A stretch of DNA of 64,000 bases from Thiobacillus sp. SCUT-2. Lineage in GTDB: Bacteria; Pseudomonadota; Gammaproteobacteria; Burkholderiales; Thiobacillaceae. A model generated the notes under the pieces. The model ran no database searches, was not told the DNA's origin, and saw only the letters and a program-made list of their open reading frames with translations. The position numbers and the translations under genes were made by a program. Every line of letters starts with the position of its first letter. Within the stretch, counting starts at the first letter, position 1. The stretch lies in contig NZ_CP141769.1 in assembly GCF_035621355.1 (NCBI RefSeq), positions 868,001 to 932,000 of the forward strand, in the 5' to 3' direction. Shown here piece by piece: positions 20,139 through 30,869 of the stretch.

Positions 20139-20778
20139 GGTCCGGCCCGCCTCGCCCTGGCAGAGCGAGTCGTTCGATGCCTTGATCGCGCAGGCGCGGG
20201 CCTGCACCGTCTGTGCCGCCAGCCTGCCGCATGCGCCCCGTCCCGTGCTGCGCGCCTCGCCGACCGCGCGGCTGCTGATCGTCGGCCAGGCGCCCGGGCG
20301 GCGCGTGCACGAGACCGGCATTCCCTGGAACGACCCGTCCGGCGACGAATTGCGCCGCTGGCTCGGCATGACGCGCGACGCCTTCTACGACGCGTCGCGC
20401 ATCGCCATCGTCCCGACCGGGCTGTGCTATCCGGGCACCGCCAGGGGCGGCGACCTGCCGCCGCGGCCGGAATGCGCGCCGCTGTGGCATCCGCCGCTGC
20501 GCGCGGCGATGCCCGGCATCCGGCTGACGCTCCTCATCGGCGCCTACGCGCAGGCCTACTACCTCGGCAAGCGCCGCGGCCGCACGCTCGCCGACACCGT
20601 CCACGCCTGGCGCGACTTCCTGCCCGAGTATTTCCCCCTGCCGCATCCGAGCCCGCGCAATCGCCTGTGGTTCAGGCGCCATCCCTGGTTCGAAGCGGAG
20701 GTGCTGCCGGCCCTGCGCGAGCGGGTTGGAGCGGTGCTCGCATCGGGCGATAATGGCGTCGACGACAACCTGCCCTGA
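20101..20778 (+). CDS. Family 4-like uracil-DNA glycosylase with putative Fe-S cluster
   Basis: A uracil-DNA glycosylase superfamily protein that would remove uracil from DNA. The active-site loop is LLIVGQAPG, followed by GIPWNDPSG, and the intercalation motif is HPSPRN near the C-terminus. Four cysteines fit the family 4 [4Fe-4S] pattern: C-x2-C in ACTVCAAS and C-x15-C between GLCYPG and PECAPLW. The start is unclear: ATG 20101 or TTG 20065. The first 20 or so residues are encoded by a REP-like palindrome and are probably not conserved. It follows thrC by about 50 bp and is followed by a GST gene. Confidence 0.78.
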   Translation: MPAGGDGVGGEGTVRPASPWQSESFDALIAQARACTVCAASLPHAPRPVLRASPTARLLIVGQAPGRRVHETGIPWNDPSGDELRRWLGMTRDAFYDASRIAIVPTGLCYPGTARGGDLPPRPECAPLWHPPLRAAMPGIRLTLLIGAYAQAYYLGKRRGRTLADTVHAWRDFLPEYFPLPHPSPRNRLWFRRHPWFEAEVLPALRERVGAVLASGDNGVDDNLP

Positions 20779-20799
20779 TTCTCCGGAACCGAGATCCGC

Positions 20800-21408
20800 A
20801 TGAAACTGATCACCTCGCTCACCAGCCCCTATGGCCGCAAGGCCCGCGTGGTCCTGCTGGAAAAGAAGATTCCCTTCCAGCTCCAGGTCGAGAATCCCTG
20901 GTCGCCGGACAGCCCGGTCACGACGTTCAACCCCCTCGGCAAGGTGCCCGTGCTGGTGCTGGAGGACGGCGAGTCCGTGTTCGACTCGCGCGTGATCGTC
21001 GAATATCTCGACCACGCGAGTCCGGTCGCGCACCTGATCCCCGGCGACCAGACGGGGAAAATGGTCGTGCGCGGCGTCGAGGCACTGGCCGACGGCGTCA
21101 CCGACGCGGCGGTCGCGCTCTTCGTGGAACGCAAGCGCCCGGCCGACAAGCAGAGCGCCGACTGGCTCACGCTGCAGGAAAAGACGCTGTTCCGCGGCCT
21201 CGAAGCCCTGTCCGAGGCGCTTGGCGAGAAGCCCTGGTATCTCGGCAACGGCATGACGCTGGCCGACATCGCCTGCGGCTGCACGCTGGGTTATCTGGGC
21301 CTGCGTTTCCCCGAGATCGACTGGCGCACCGCGCACCCCAACCTGGCGAAGCTGTTCGACAAACTGATGACCCGGCCCTCGTTCCAGGAAACCGTTCCGG
21401 TCGTCTGA
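20800..21408 (+). CDS. Glutathione S-transferase family protein
   Basis: A 202-residue two-domain GST. The thioredoxin-like N-domain (1-80) begins MKLITSLTSPYGRKARVVLL, with the candidate catalytic Ser/Tyr in SPYGRK. The glutathione-binding blocks are GKVPVLVLEDG and the E/D-S motif VFDSRVIVEYLD. The helical C-domain contains GMTLADIACGCTLGY, including the N-cap/hydrophobic staple. It resembles the YibF group; the substrate is unknown. It starts 21 bp after the glycosylase stop. Confidence 0.85.
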   Translation: MKLITSLTSPYGRKARVVLLEKKIPFQLQVENPWSPDSPVTTFNPLGKVPVLVLEDGESVFDSRVIVEYLDHASPVAHLIPGDQTGKMVVRGVEALADGVTDAAVALFVERKRPADKQSADWLTLQEKTLFRGLEALSEALGEKPWYLGNGMTLADIACGCTLGYLGLRFPEIDWRTAHPNLAKLFDKLMTRPSFQETVPVV

Positions 21409-21427
21409 ACGGCATCAACATATCGCC

Positions 21428-21452
21428 GTTCGCCCTGAGCCAGTCGAAGGGC
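21428..21452. repeat. Dispersed palindromic repeat (GTTCGCCCTGAGC type)
   Basis: The element GCCCTGAGCCAGTCGAAGGGC has GCCCT and GGGC arms and belongs to a palindromic sequence seen scattered between genes in many proteobacterial genomes (CCTGAGCxxGTCGAAGG). It lies between the GST gene and msrA. Confidence 0.6.
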
Positions 21453-21493
21453 CCTGTCGGGGGACTTGAATCGCTCAACGAAGGAGCCGCACC

Positions 21494-22027
21494 ATGCCAC
21501 GTCAAATCGCCACCCTCGCCGGCGGCTGCTTCTGGTGCATCGAGACCGTCTTCAACCGCCTGCGCGGCGTCGAATCCGCGATCTCCGGCTACATGGGCGG
21601 CCACACGTTGAATCCCACCTATAAGGCCATCTGCAACGGCGACACCGGCCACGCCGAAGTCGTGCAGATCACGTTCGACCCGGACGTGATTTCGTACCGC
21701 GACCTGCTCGACGTCTTCTTCACGATCCACGACCCCACGCAGCTCAACCGCCAGGGCAACGACGTCGGCACCCAGTACCGCTCGGCGATCTTCTGGCACA
21801 CGCCGGAGCAGAAGGCCGAGGCGGAAGCGGTGATCGCCGAACTCACCGCGTCAAGGCAGTTCGGCGCGCCCATCGTCACGGAAGTCACCGAGGCGACGGT
21901 GTTTTATCCGGCCGAGGACTACCACCAGCGCTACTTTGAACAGAACCCGTATCAGCCGTATTGCCAGTACGTGGTCGCGCCGAAGGTGGCGAAGGCGGAG
22001 GGGAAGTTTGGCAGCCGTCTGAAGTGA
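21494..22027 (+). CDS. msrA: Peptide methionine sulfoxide reductase MsrA
   Basis: Reduces methionine-S-sulfoxide in proteins, a sensible function in a cell handling reactive sulfur. The 177-residue product has the catalytic motif GGCFWC (nucleophilic cysteine in GCFWCIE), the conserved GDTGHAEVVQI and YHQRYFEQNP blocks, and a resolving cysteine in PYCQYVV. The reductase B domain is absent. AAGGAG at about 21479-21484 precedes ATG 21494. Confidence 0.95.
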   Translation: MPRQIATLAGGCFWCIETVFNRLRGVESAISGYMGGHTLNPTYKAICNGDTGHAEVVQITFDPDVISYRDLLDVFFTIHDPTQLNRQGNDVGTQYRSAIFWHTPEQKAEAEAVIAELTASRQFGAPIVTEVTEATVFYPAEDYHQRYFEQNPYQPYCQYVVAPKVAKAEGKFGSRLK

Positions 22028-22174
22028 TTTGCGAATTGTTTATCGCGCGGTATGGGGATGTTGTTTTGCAGGACCTGACCCCAGGCATGTGTTTGACGGA
22101 CTGAGTGCCGGCCACCGCCCGTCCCGTGTGTTCATTCGGGGTGGCGTGCGCTCCCCAGCACCGCGGCCGCCTGG

Positions 22175-23311
22175 TCACAGTCGTGGAAAGCTCAGCACCA
22201 TTCGAATCAGCTCCGCCTGCCGGTGTGCGCCGGTCTTGCTGAAGATCGATTTGAGGTGAGTCTTGATCGTGTTGTCGCTGAGCCGCAAGTGCGATGCAGC
22301 TGCCCGGACCGATCCGGTTTTCAGCAAGGCCTTCACCACGCCGGACTCGGCGGCCGTGAGCGCGTAGCGCGCGCACAGGGCCGCGACGCGCCCCTGCGTG
22401 TTCACCTCGGGATCGTGGATCAGCACGACCAGGTGGGGGCGCCGGGCATCCGGTGTCGCCACGTCCTCGGTCACCTGCACGCGTGTCGCAAGATAGCCCT
22501 GCCTGCCGCTTCGACGGCTGATGCTGAGCAGCGCCGCCGATTGGGAAGGGACGTCCGGGTCGGTCGGCTCGTCGGAATGCTTCACGCCGAATAGGCGTTG
22601 CAATGCGCGGTTTTCCGCTGTGTTGGCTGCCGTCAGCCGTTCGTCGAGCATGCGCAGGCCGTCGTCCTGTGCCAGCAAGCGCTGCGCCGCTTGATTGAGG
22701 TAGACAACGCGCCCTGAGCGGTCCGCGAAGAATAGCGCGTCGGTGAACAGGTCGATGGAGGCCTGCGCGATGTCGAGGCGCTGGTCACGTTCGGCAAGAT
22801 GGAAATTGACCGCAGTCGCGTTCTGCAGGTGCGGCAGCAGATCCTGCAACTTCTTTCGGTCGCCGGCACCGAAAGCCTTGTCTTCTTCGCCGCGGAATAT
22901 CGAGATGTGCACCGTCGGCACGACCGCGCCCGCATGGTCGGCGTGGTGCACGACGCCCAACAGCAGTTGGGCATAATCGAACCGCTTCAGAAACGCGCGG
23001 TAGAACTCTGATTGGGCGAATGCCGGACGCGGCACCAGCATGTCCCCCGTCAGCACGTCGCCCGCCCGGCAGCCCTGCGCAACCCTGGCCTCCATCCAGA
23101 CGTCCTTCTGGTGGTAATGGCGCCCGTATTCCGCCACCCAATCCGGATGCAGTCGGCACGGCACCCACAGCCCGAACGCTCCCCGTATGGCCTGGTGCGA
23201 CCACAGCATTCCGCCCCGGGCGCCCAGATGATCGAGTATCCGGCTCAGCGCCGCATGCCAGTGGACGGGATGCAGCGCGCAGCCGTGTATCGCCGAAATG
23301 ATATCCAGCAT
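22175..23311 (-). CDS. LuxR-type transcriptional regulator with PAS-like domain
   Basis: A 378-residue regulator. The C-terminal LuxR/GerE helix-turn-helix (about 315-375) contains YALTAAESGVVKALLKTGSV and LRLSDNTIKTHLKSIFSKTG. The middle (about 190-240) is PAS-like (LFFADRSGRVVYLNQAAQRLL). The N-terminal 150 residues resemble the sensory part of uncharacterised LuxR proteins; no response-regulator receiver is present. GGGGAGAGGG on the minus strand (about 23315-23324) fixes ATG 23311. It diverges from the PEP-CTERM gene across a 194-bp spacer, which suggests local control. Confidence 0.8.
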   Translation of the reverse strand: MLDIISAIHGCALHPVHWHAALSRILDHLGARGGMLWSHQAIRGAFGLWVPCRLHPDWVAEYGRHYHQKDVWMEARVAQGCRAGDVLTGDMLVPRPAFAQSEFYRAFLKRFDYAQLLLGVVHHADHAGAVVPTVHISIFRGEEDKAFGAGDRKKLQDLLPHLQNATAVNFHLAERDQRLDIAQASIDLFTDALFFADRSGRVVYLNQAAQRLLAQDDGLRMLDERLTAANTAENRALQRLFGVKHSDEPTDPDVPSQSAALLSISRRSGRQGYLATRVQVTEDVATPDARRPHLVVLIHDPEVNTQGRVAALCARYALTAAESGVVKALLKTGSVRAAASHLRLSDNTIKTHLKSIFSKTGAHRQAELIRMVLSFPRL

Positions 23312-23404
23312 TTTCCCTCTCCCCAAGGGACTCGATGTCCCCCGCTTGTCCTTGTTAGTGCTTGTTTTTTCGGGGAATTATGCCACCTGAAATTATTTTC
23401 GTGC

Positions 23405-23420
23405 CTCACCCGTTTGGGTG
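23405..23420. repeat. Inverted repeat TCACCC-N4-GGGTGA between luxR-type and PEP-CTERM genes
   Basis: A perfect 6-bp-arm inverted repeat with a GTTT centre lies about 85 bp before the PEP-CTERM ATG. It could be an operator for the divergent LuxR-type protein or an mRNA hairpin. No experimental link is known. Confidence 0.35.
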
Positions 23421-23505
23421 AAGACAAACAGCGCGGTGCCGAAAGACACTGGCAAGCGGATGCAAACGAAGCATCCCATGATGATGACGAACGGGAGGAG
23501 AGAAC

Positions 23506-24489
23506 ATGAATACACGGAGAATACGCGTGGCGGCGCTCGCGCTGGCCGCCACTCTTTCGGGCACGGCGCAGGCGACCCTGTACGACCGCGGTGGCGGCCT
23601 GATTTACGACAGTGACCTCAATGTCACCTGGCTGCAGGACGCGAACTATGCCAGGACCAGCGGCTACGATGCCGACGGCCAGATGACCTGGAGTCAGGCC
23701 AACGCGTGGGCGGCCAACCTAAGCTACTACGACAGCGTGCGCAACGTGACCTATACTGACTGGCAACTCCCCACCATGATCGATACTGGCGCACCTGGCT
23801 GCGACTTCGGGTATAGCGGCACTGACTGCGGCTACAACGTCAATACGGCCACCAGCGAAATGGCGCACCTGTTCTTCACTGAACTGGGCAACCGGTCGGC
23901 CTATTCCACCAGCGGCACGTTTCTTGGGCTGAACACAACCCTGGCTACAGGTCCCTTCACCAATCTTCAGGCTTGGGGGGGCTATTGGTACGGAACGTTG
24001 TACGCACCGGACCCCAGCCAAGCGTGGTATCTCAGCACCAACTGGGGTTCGCAGGACCGTGCTGGTCTGACTTGGACGAATATCTACGCGTTGCCTTTTC
24101 GCCCCGGCGACATCGCCAACCTGCTCCCCGTGTCGCTGATCGGCGGCCCCTATAGTATCAACCAGGGTACCAACCTGTTGCTGAATGGCGCCGCCTCCTA
24201 TGATCCCGACTACGTTGCCGACTCGATTATCCAATACGCTTGGGATCTGAATGGCGACGCCACCTACGATGTCTTCGGTGCCACGCCCGATGTCGACTAC
24301 GCCACGCTAGTGGGGCTGGGAATGGGCACAGGTACCTACACCATGTCCCTCAAGGTCACCGACACTCACGGCACTTACGGTGTCAGCACCGCGACACTCA
24401 CCATCGCAGCAGTTCCCGAGCCCGAGACCTACGCCATGATGCTGATAGGTGTGGGGATAGTTGGTATGGCTGCGAGACGGCGCTTATGA
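23506..24489 (+). CDS. PEP-CTERM sorted exported protein with DUF1566-like and PKD-like domains
   Basis: A 327-residue secreted protein. A signal peptide (about 1-23, ALALAATLSGTAQA) is followed by a DUF1566/Lcl-type region (about 25-205) with LIYDSDLNVTWLQDANYA, WSQANAWAANL and WQLPTM. A PKD-like fold (about 210-300) contains AWDLNGDATYDVFG and YTMSLKVTDTHG. The C-terminus is a textbook PEP-CTERM signal: VPEPETYAMM, a hydrophobic stretch and RRR. Such proteins are processed by exosortase and are linked to exopolysaccharide and biofilm; no exosortase lies in this window. A GGGAGGAGAG site precedes ATG 23506. Base composition is less GC-rich than in the flanking genes. Confidence 0.85.
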   Translation: MNTRRIRVAALALAATLSGTAQATLYDRGGGLIYDSDLNVTWLQDANYARTSGYDADGQMTWSQANAWAANLSYYDSVRNVTYTDWQLPTMIDTGAPGCDFGYSGTDCGYNVNTATSEMAHLFFTELGNRSAYSTSGTFLGLNTTLATGPFTNLQAWGGYWYGTLYAPDPSQAWYLSTNWGSQDRAGLTWTNIYALPFRPGDIANLLPVSLIGGPYSINQGTNLLLNGAASYDPDYVADSIIQYAWDLNGDATYDVFGATPDVDYATLVGLGMGTGTYTMSLKVTDTHGTYGVSTATLTIAAVPEPETYAMMLIGVGIVGMAARRRL

Positions 24490-24568
24490 CAGTTCTTTGA
24501 ATTAAGTGAAATTTTCGGTCGCGGCACTGTTTTGCGGTTGGAGCGACACACCTAATCAAGGAGTCCTT

Positions 24569-25117
24569 ATGCGGGCACAAGCGTCATGTTTATTTCCAGC
24601 TATCAGCTTTATTTTCATGTCCGGCTGCACCGGGCATGTTTATACGGTCATAAAGCCGGTATTCCCACCTGAGGGGCAACGAGTTCAAGGCGTAATCGTA
24701 TATCCGCCAGTAAATGTTTTGGACGTATACAAGACCACGGCCTTGATAGAAGAGGGGAGTGGGAAAATACTTGGTACCGCTGACGCGAAAAAATGTGTAC
24801 CGCAAAACAAAGTCAAGTTTGCCGTAAGGGCCGACTTCAGTAAACCGATGATTGTGGGTTATGAGCCTGGCGTGTTTGAGAAAAATAAGTTTTCTGTGAC
24901 GCTAAAAGATGGGCTGCTGGCGTCAGTCAATTCGGACTCAGATCCATCGTCCGCGCTAAAAGATCTGGCTGAGTTCATGCCGTTTGTCCGGGCGCCTTAC
25001 GACAAGAAACCAGCTATGTCAGAGATAGGGGAAGGGCAAGTTTACTGCAATGCAGGTGAGACATATCTCGGAACATATCTTGCCCCGGAATTCCTTCCTG
25101 TGGAAAAACGGCCCTGA
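24569..25117 (+). CDS. Putative lipoprotein of unknown function
   Basis: A 182-residue protein not recognised by family. The N-terminus (MRAQASCLFPAISFIFMSGC) ends in a lipobox-like MSGC, so it is probably a membrane-anchored lipoprotein. The rest is beta-rich without repeats; two later cysteines (in AKKCVPQN and VYCNAGE) might pair. AAGGAG just upstream fixes ATG 24569. It is the most AT-rich gene in the window, with codon use unlike its neighbours, suggesting recent acquisition. It sits 79 bp after the PEP-CTERM gene in the same direction. Confidence 0.65.
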   Translation: MRAQASCLFPAISFIFMSGCTGHVYTVIKPVFPPEGQRVQGVIVYPPVNVLDVYKTTALIEEGSGKILGTADAKKCVPQNKVKFAVRADFSKPMIVGYEPGVFEKNKFSVTLKDGLLASVNSDSDPSSALKDLAEFMPFVRAPYDKKPAMSEIGEGQVYCNAGETYLGTYLAPEFLPVEKRP

Positions 25118-25193
25118 TAATAACTAAAAGGACATTCAGTTCTGCTGCTGGAGGATATTCCTGTGAAAACAGACTGATGAGGAATTCGTGCCG

Positions 25194-26921
25194 TCATTTT
25201 GCATCACGTGGCGACTTGGCGGCAATCTGTGTTTCCGCTTTCACCCACGAATCCTTCAGTGTCACCGTCCGGTTGAACACCGGCGCCCCCGGCCTGGTAT
25301 CCGACCGATCCGCAACAAAATAGCCGTGCCGCTCGAACTGGAACGAAGCTTCGGGCGCGGCATCCTTCAACGCGGGCTCGAGTTGCGCGCGGATCACCTT
25401 CACCGAATCGGCGTTGAGGTCGTCGAGGAAGTTGCCTGTTTCCTGACCCGGTTGCGCGGTCCTGAACAGGCGGTCGTAGAGGCGCACTTCGGTCTCGATG
25501 GCGTGCGCGGCGCTGACCCAGTGGATGTTGCCCTTGACCTTGACCGAGTCGGCGCCGGGAGTGCCGGACTTGGTGTCGGGCAGGTAGTCGCAGTGCACGG
25601 CGGTGATGTTGCCGGCGGCGTCCTTGTCGCAGCCGGTGCATTTGACGACGTAGCCGTAGCGCAGGCGCACCGAGTTGCCGGGGAATAAACGGAAGTAACC
25701 CTTGGGCGGTGTTTCCTCGAAGTCCTCGCGCTCGATCCACAGTTCGCGTGAGAACGGGATGGCGCGCTTGCCGAGCTCGGGCTGCTGCGGATGGTTGGGG
25801 GCGAAGCAGTCTTCGCTCTGGCCTTCCGGGTAGTTGTCGATGATCAATCTCACCGGGTCGAGCACGGCGACGCGGCGCAGCGCGCTGTCGTTCAGCACGT
25901 CGCGCTGGCAGGCCTCGAACACGCTGTAGTCGATCCAGCCATCGGACTTCGACACGCCGATCTGGTCGGTGAAGCGGCGGAAGCCCTCGGGCGTGTAGCC
26001 GCGGCGGCGCGCGCCGACGAGCGTGGGCATGCGCGGGTCGTCCCAGCCGGAGACGTGCTTCTCTTCGACGAGCTGGATCAGCTTGCGCTTCGAGAGCACG
26101 ACATAGGTCAGGTTCAGGCGCGCGAACTCGATCTGCTGCGGCAGCGGGCGGGTGAAGAAGCCCCCAATGGCGAGCTTGTCGAGCAGCCAGTCATAGAACG
26201 GACGCTGGTCCTCGAATTCCAGGGTGCAGATCGAGTGGGTGATGTGCTCGATCGCATCCTCGATCGGGTGCGCGTAGGTGTACATCGGGTAGATGCACCA
26301 GGTATCGCCCGTGTTGTGGTGGGTGGCGTGCTTGATGCGGTAGATCGCCGGGTCGCGCAGGTTGATGTTGGGCGAGGCCATGTCGATTTTCGCACGCAGC
26401 ACGTGCGCGCCGTCGGGGAACTCGCCCGCCTTCATACGACGGAACAGGTCGAGGTTCTCCTCGACCGAGCGATTCCGATAGGGGCTGTCTTTGCCTTTTT
26501 CAGTCAGCGTGCCGCGGTACGCGCGCATCTCGTCGGCGGTGAGCGAATCGACGTAGGCGTGGCCGGCCTGGATCAGGTACTCGGCGCAGGCGTACATGGT
26601 GTCGAAGTAGTTCGACGCGAAGTAGAGGTGCGTGCCCCAGTCGAAGCCCAGCCACTTCACCGACTCGACGATGGAGTCGACGTATTCCTGCTCCTCCTTC
26701 TCCGGGTTGGTGTCGTCGAAGCGCAGGTGGCAGACGCCGCCGTAGTCGCGCGCCAGGCCGAAGTTCAGGCAGATCGATTTCGCGTGGCCGAGGTGGAGGT
26801 AGCCGTTGGGCTCGGGCGGGAAGCGCGTCTCGACGCGGCCGCCCCATTTACCGGCGGCGTTCTGCTCGTCGATGATGTTGCGGATGAAGTTGGCGGCGGG
26901 GGCGGGGGCTTCGTGCGACAT
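25194..26921 (-). CDS. glnS: Glutaminyl-tRNA synthetase
   Basis: Class I aminoacyl-tRNA synthetase that charges tRNA-Gln, 575 residues. The HIGH-type motif is in [15 protein letters not shown] and the KMSKS-type motif is VLSKRKL. Other catalytic-core blocks are [18 protein letters not shown] and [20 protein letters not shown]. The C-terminal anticodon-binding beta-barrels are present ([20 protein letters not shown]). The ATG at 26921 is chosen because upstream codons run into the spacer after mnmA and encode no conserved residues. It is probably the last gene of an rluE-nudJ-mnmA-glnS run on this strand. Confidence 0.96.
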   Translation of the reverse strand: MSHEAPAPAANFIRNIIDEQNAAGKWGGRVETRFPPEPNGYLHLGHAKSICLNFGLARDYGGVCHLRFDDTNPEKEEQEYVDSIVESVKWLGFDWGTHLYFASNYFDTMYACAEYLIQAGHAYVDSLTADEMRAYRGTLTEKGKDSPYRNRSVEENLDLFRRMKAGEFPDGAHVLRAKIDMASPNINLRDPAIYRIKHATHHNTGDTWCIYPMYTYAHPIEDAIEHITHSICTLEFEDQRPFYDWLLDKLAIGGFFTRPLPQQIEFARLNLTYVVLSKRKLIQLVEEKHVSGWDDPRMPTLVGARRRGYTPEGFRRFTDQIGVSKSDGWIDYSVFEACQRDVLNDSALRRVAVLDPVRLIIDNYPEGQSEDCFAPNHPQQPELGKRAIPFSRELWIEREDFEETPPKGYFRLFPGNSVRLRYGYVVKCTGCDKDAAGNITAVHCDYLPDTKSGTPGADSVKVKGNIHWVSAAHAIETEVRLYDRLFRTAQPGQETGNFLDDLNADSVKVIRAQLEPALKDAAPEASFQFERHGYFVADRSDTRPGAPVFNRTVTLKDSWVKAETQIAAKSPRDAK

Positions 26922-26961
26922 GGTGGGATGCGGGTCTGGAATGCGTGGATTGTAGCGGGGT

Positions 26962-28038
26962 TCAGCAGATGATGCCGCCGCCGAGGCAGACCTCGCCGTC
27001 ATAGAGCACGACGGACTGGCCGGGCGTCACCGCCCATTGTCGGGCGTCGAAGGCGAGCTCCAGCGTGTCGGCGTCGAGCTTCGTGATGCGGCAGGGCGCG
27101 TCGGTCTGGCGGTAGCGGGTCTTGGCCGTGTAGGGCTTGGCGGGATCGGGCGCGACGCCGGCGATCCAGCTGAGCTGGCCGGCCGTGAGCGTGCTGCGCT
27201 GCAGCAGCGGGTGGTCGTGGCCCTGCACGACGACCAGCGTATTCGTCGCCATGTCCTTGGCGGCGACGAACCACGGTTCGGTGTTGCCGTCCTTCTGCCC
27301 GCCGATGCCGAGGCCCTGGCGCTGCCCCAGCGTGTAGTACATCAGCCCCTGGTGCCGGCCGACGACGCGGCCCTCGGGCGTCTTCATGTCGCCGGGGTCG
27401 CGCGGCAGGTAGCGCTCGAGGAATTCGCGGAAGTTGCGCTCGCCGATGAAGCAGATGCCGGTGCTGTCCTTCTTGGTGGCGTTGGGCAGCCCGATCTCGG
27501 CGGCGATCCTGCGCACCTCGGGCTTCCGCAGGTGTGCGAGAGGAAACAGGGCAGGGCGGAGCTGCGCCTGGCAGAGGCGGTATAGGAAGTAGCTCTGGTC
27601 CTTGTTGGCGTCGTTCGCGCGCAGCAGCGTGGCGCGGCCGAACGGATCGTGGCCCTTGCCGACGTAGTGGCCGGTGGCGATGTACTCGGCGCCGCGCGCG
27701 ATGGCGTCGTCGAGAAAGGCCTTGAACTTGATCTCGGCGTTGCACAGCACGTCGGGGTTGGGTGTGCGGCCGGCCTTGTATTCGGCGAGGAAGTAGCTGA
27801 ACACGCGCTCCTTGTACTCGGCGGCGAAGTTGACCGCCTCGACCTCGATGCCGAGCACGTCGGCGACCGCCAGCACGTCGAGGAAATCCTGCCGTGCGGT
27901 GCAGTGCTCGGTGTTGTCGTCGTCGTCCCAGTTCTTCATGAAGACGCCGAGCACGTCGTAGCCCTGCTGCTTCAGCAGATACGCGGCGACGGCGGAGTCG
28001 ACCCCGCCCGACAGGCCGACGACGACCCTGGTGCTCAC
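26962..28038 (-). CDS. mnmA: tRNA-specific 2-thiouridylase MnmA
   Basis: Adds sulfur at the 2-position of wobble uridine (U34) in tRNA-Lys, -Glu and -Gln, accepting sulfur from IscS/Tus proteins. The 358-residue length is normal. The ATP pyrophosphatase P-loop is [15 protein letters not shown]. The catalytic cysteines are in [12 protein letters not shown] and [13 protein letters not shown]. The tRNA-recognition part includes [21 protein letters not shown]. The ATG at 28038 overlaps the nudJ stop (ATGA). Being next to glnS, whose tRNA is a substrate, is suggestive but may be chance. Confidence 0.96.
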   Translation of the reverse strand: MSTRVVVGLSGGVDSAVAAYLLKQQGYDVLGVFMKNWDDDDNTEHCTARQDFLDVLAVADVLGIEVEAVNFAAEYKERVFSYFLAEYKAGRTPNPDVLCNAEIKFKAFLDDAIARGAEYIATGHYVGKGHDPFGRATLLRANDANKDQSYFLYRLCQAQLRPALFPLAHLRKPEVRRIAAEIGLPNATKKDSTGICFIGERNFREFLERYLPRDPGDMKTPEGRVVGRHQGLMYYTLGQRQGLGIGGQKDGNTEPWFVAAKDMATNTLVVVQGHDHPLLQRSTLTAGQLSWIAGVAPDPAKPYTAKTRYRQTDAPCRITKLDADTLELAFDARQWAVTPGQSVVLYDGEVCLGGGIIC

Positions 28039-28484
28039 GCGTGCCTCACGAAGTCGAGCGGGAAGCGCCGTCCCGCGAGATAGTCCTCGACGCAGCGCAT
28101 CACCAGCGGGCTGCGGTGCGGCGTGGGGTGCGCCGCGAGTTCCTCGGGCGTGAGCCAGAGCGCGCGCACGATGCCGTGGTCGAGCGTGCGTTCGGCGTCG
28201 AAGCCGGTGACGTCGCAGACGTAGGCGAAGCGCAGGTAGGTGATGTCGCGCTGCGGGTAGTGCGTCGTGTAGCAGCCGACGAGCGCGGTCGGCTCGACGC
28301 GGTGCGCGGTTTCCTCGAGCGCCTCGCGGCGCACCGCCTCGACCAGCGTCTCGCCGCGCTCCCAGTGGCCGGCCGGCTGGTTGAGGCGCAGGCCTTCGGC
28401 GGTGTGTTCCTCGACCAGCAGGAACTTGCCGTCGCGTTCGGCAAGCGCCGCGACGACTACATGGGGCAGCCAGCTCTCAGACAT
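28035..28484 (-). CDS. nudJ: NUDIX hydrolase, NudJ-like
   Basis: A 149-residue NUDIX pyrophosphohydrolase. The NUDIX helix starts [20 protein letters not shown], with the REALEE metal-binding core; the usual glycine after EE-T is alanine. Flanking blocks [11 protein letters not shown] and [20 protein letters not shown] match E. coli NudJ, which hydrolyses thiamine-precursor and nucleoside di/triphosphates. It overlaps rluE by 8 bp and mnmA by 4 bp, so the three genes form one translational unit. Confidence 0.85.
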   Translation of the reverse strand: MSESWLPHVVVAALAERDGKFLLVEEHTAEGLRLNQPAGHWERGETLVEAVRREALEETAHRVEPTALVGCYTTHYPQRDITYLRFAYVCDVTGFDAERTLDHGIVRALWLTPEELAAHPTPHRSPLVMRCVEDYLAGRRFPLDFVRHA

Positions 28485-29049
28485 GAATTTCTTTCCATTC
28501 TCCGGGCTTGAGGCCGCCCAGTCTCCAGTCGCCGACGGCGGCGCGCACGAGGCGCAGCGTCGGAAAGCCGATCTTCGCCGTCATGCGTCGCACCTGGCGG
28601 TTCTTGCCCTCGGCGATCACGAGCTCGATCCATGCGGTGGGGATGCTGGCGCGAAAGCGGATCGGCGGGGTGCGCGGCCAAAGATCGGCGGGCTCGTCGA
28701 TCAGGCGCGCCTGCGCCGGCCGGGTGACGAAGTCGCCGAGATCGACGCCGCGGCGCAAGGGCTCGAGGTCGGCGTCGGTGGGTGAGCCTTCGACCTGCGC
28801 CCAGTAGGTCTTGGGCAGCTTGTGCCGGGGGTCGGCGATGCGGGCCTGCAGGGCGCCGTCATCGGTTAAAATCAGCAGTCCCTCGCTGTCGGCATCGAGC
28901 CGGCCGGCCGCGTACACGCCCGGAATGTCGAGGTGGTCGCGCAGGCCCTGCCAGCGCCCCTCCGGGGTGAACTGGCTCAGCACGCCATAGGGTTTGTTGA
29001 ACACGATCAATCGCGCCACGCTGAGACGAACTTCTCTAGAAGCCCACAT
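28477..29049 (-). CDS. rluE: 23S rRNA pseudouridine synthase, RluE type
   Basis: RsuA/RluB-E family enzyme that isomerises a 23S rRNA uridine (U2457 in E. coli). The 190-residue product has [18 protein letters not shown] at the N-terminus, the catalytic aspartate in [19 protein letters not shown], and the family ending [20 protein letters not shown]. No S4 domain is present, as expected for RluE. The start is ATG 29049 or GTG 29019. It diverges from icd with only 39 bp between starts. Confidence 0.88.
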   Translation of the reverse strand: MWASREVRLSVARLIVFNKPYGVLSQFTPEGRWQGLRDHLDIPGVYAAGRLDADSEGLLILTDDGALQARIADPRHKLPKTYWAQVEGSPTDADLEPLRRGVDLGDFVTRPAQARLIDEPADLWPRTPPIRFRASIPTAWIELVIAEGKNRQVRRMTAKIGFPTLRLVRAAVGDWRLGGLKPGEWKEIHV

Positions 29050-29088
29050 TTTAACGTTACAAGAGCACCGGACTTAATTAATCCAGCC

Positions 29089-30330
<1,242 letters not shown>

Positions 30331-30341
30331 GCGGCACGCAG

Positions 30342-30379
30342 CCAACAAAAAGCCCCGCCTAGGCGGGGCTTTTTGTTGG
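30342..30379. terminator. Bidirectional terminator between icd and cspA
   Basis: A perfect 38-bp palindrome with GC core AGCCCCGCCTAGGCGGGGCT, flanked by A5 and T5 tracts on both sides, serves the converging icd (+) and cspA (-) transcripts. Confidence 0.92.
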
Positions 30380-30390
30380 ACCGAGCCGGC

Positions 30391-30597
30391 TCAGCCCTGG
30401 GGCTGGATGTTGGAAGCCTGCTTGCCCTTCGGACCCTGGCTGACTTCAAAGCTGACCTTCTGGCCTTCCTTGAGCGTCTTGAAGCCGCTGGTCTGGATGG
30501 CGGAGAAATGCGCGAACACATCCTCGCCGCCATCGTCCGGGGTGATGAAACCGAACCCCTTGGCGTCGCTGAACCACTTGACAGTACCTGTTGCCAT
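30391..30597 (-). CDS. cspA: Cold-shock-domain protein (CspA family)
   Basis: A 68-residue single OB-fold RNA chaperone. RNP1 is KGFGFITP and RNP2 is DVFAHFSAI; the N-terminus [17 protein letters not shown] is canonical. GGAGGGA on the minus strand just upstream fixes ATG 30597; a longer frame to 30630 lacks support. A 5' untranslated region of unknown length is likely, as in other csp genes, within the 272-bp divergent spacer to psiF. Confidence 0.93.
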   Translation of the reverse strand: MATGTVKWFSDAKGFGFITPDDGGEDVFAHFSAIQTSGFKTLKEGQKVSFEVSQGPKGKQASNIQPQG

Positions 30598-30869
30598 TAA
30601 CACTTCCCTCCTTGGCGTAACACTAAACACAACCGCGATAAGCGCAAAGCTCCGGCGGATGACAGGACGGCTTGTTTTTTATGGCCGTCGGTCTGAGTTC
30701 AAGCGCGCTACCCGGTGATTCCCCCTGCGGTAATGCCAAACCTGCACGGTTCTTGAAACCAAACTTCTGGCTTTTTACTCCCGTGCTCCGGTTTTTACAA
30801 GAGGAATGCGAGAAAAAACAAGGGACTCGGCTAGACTGTGGTTTCCATTCAACCCGAGGAGACGAGACG

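Noticed and set aside
23448..23466. Sigma-54-like TGGCA...TGCA before the PEP-CTERM gene
   Set aside because: The spacing between the GG and GC elements is one base short of the sigma-54 consensus, and no activator gene is adjacent.
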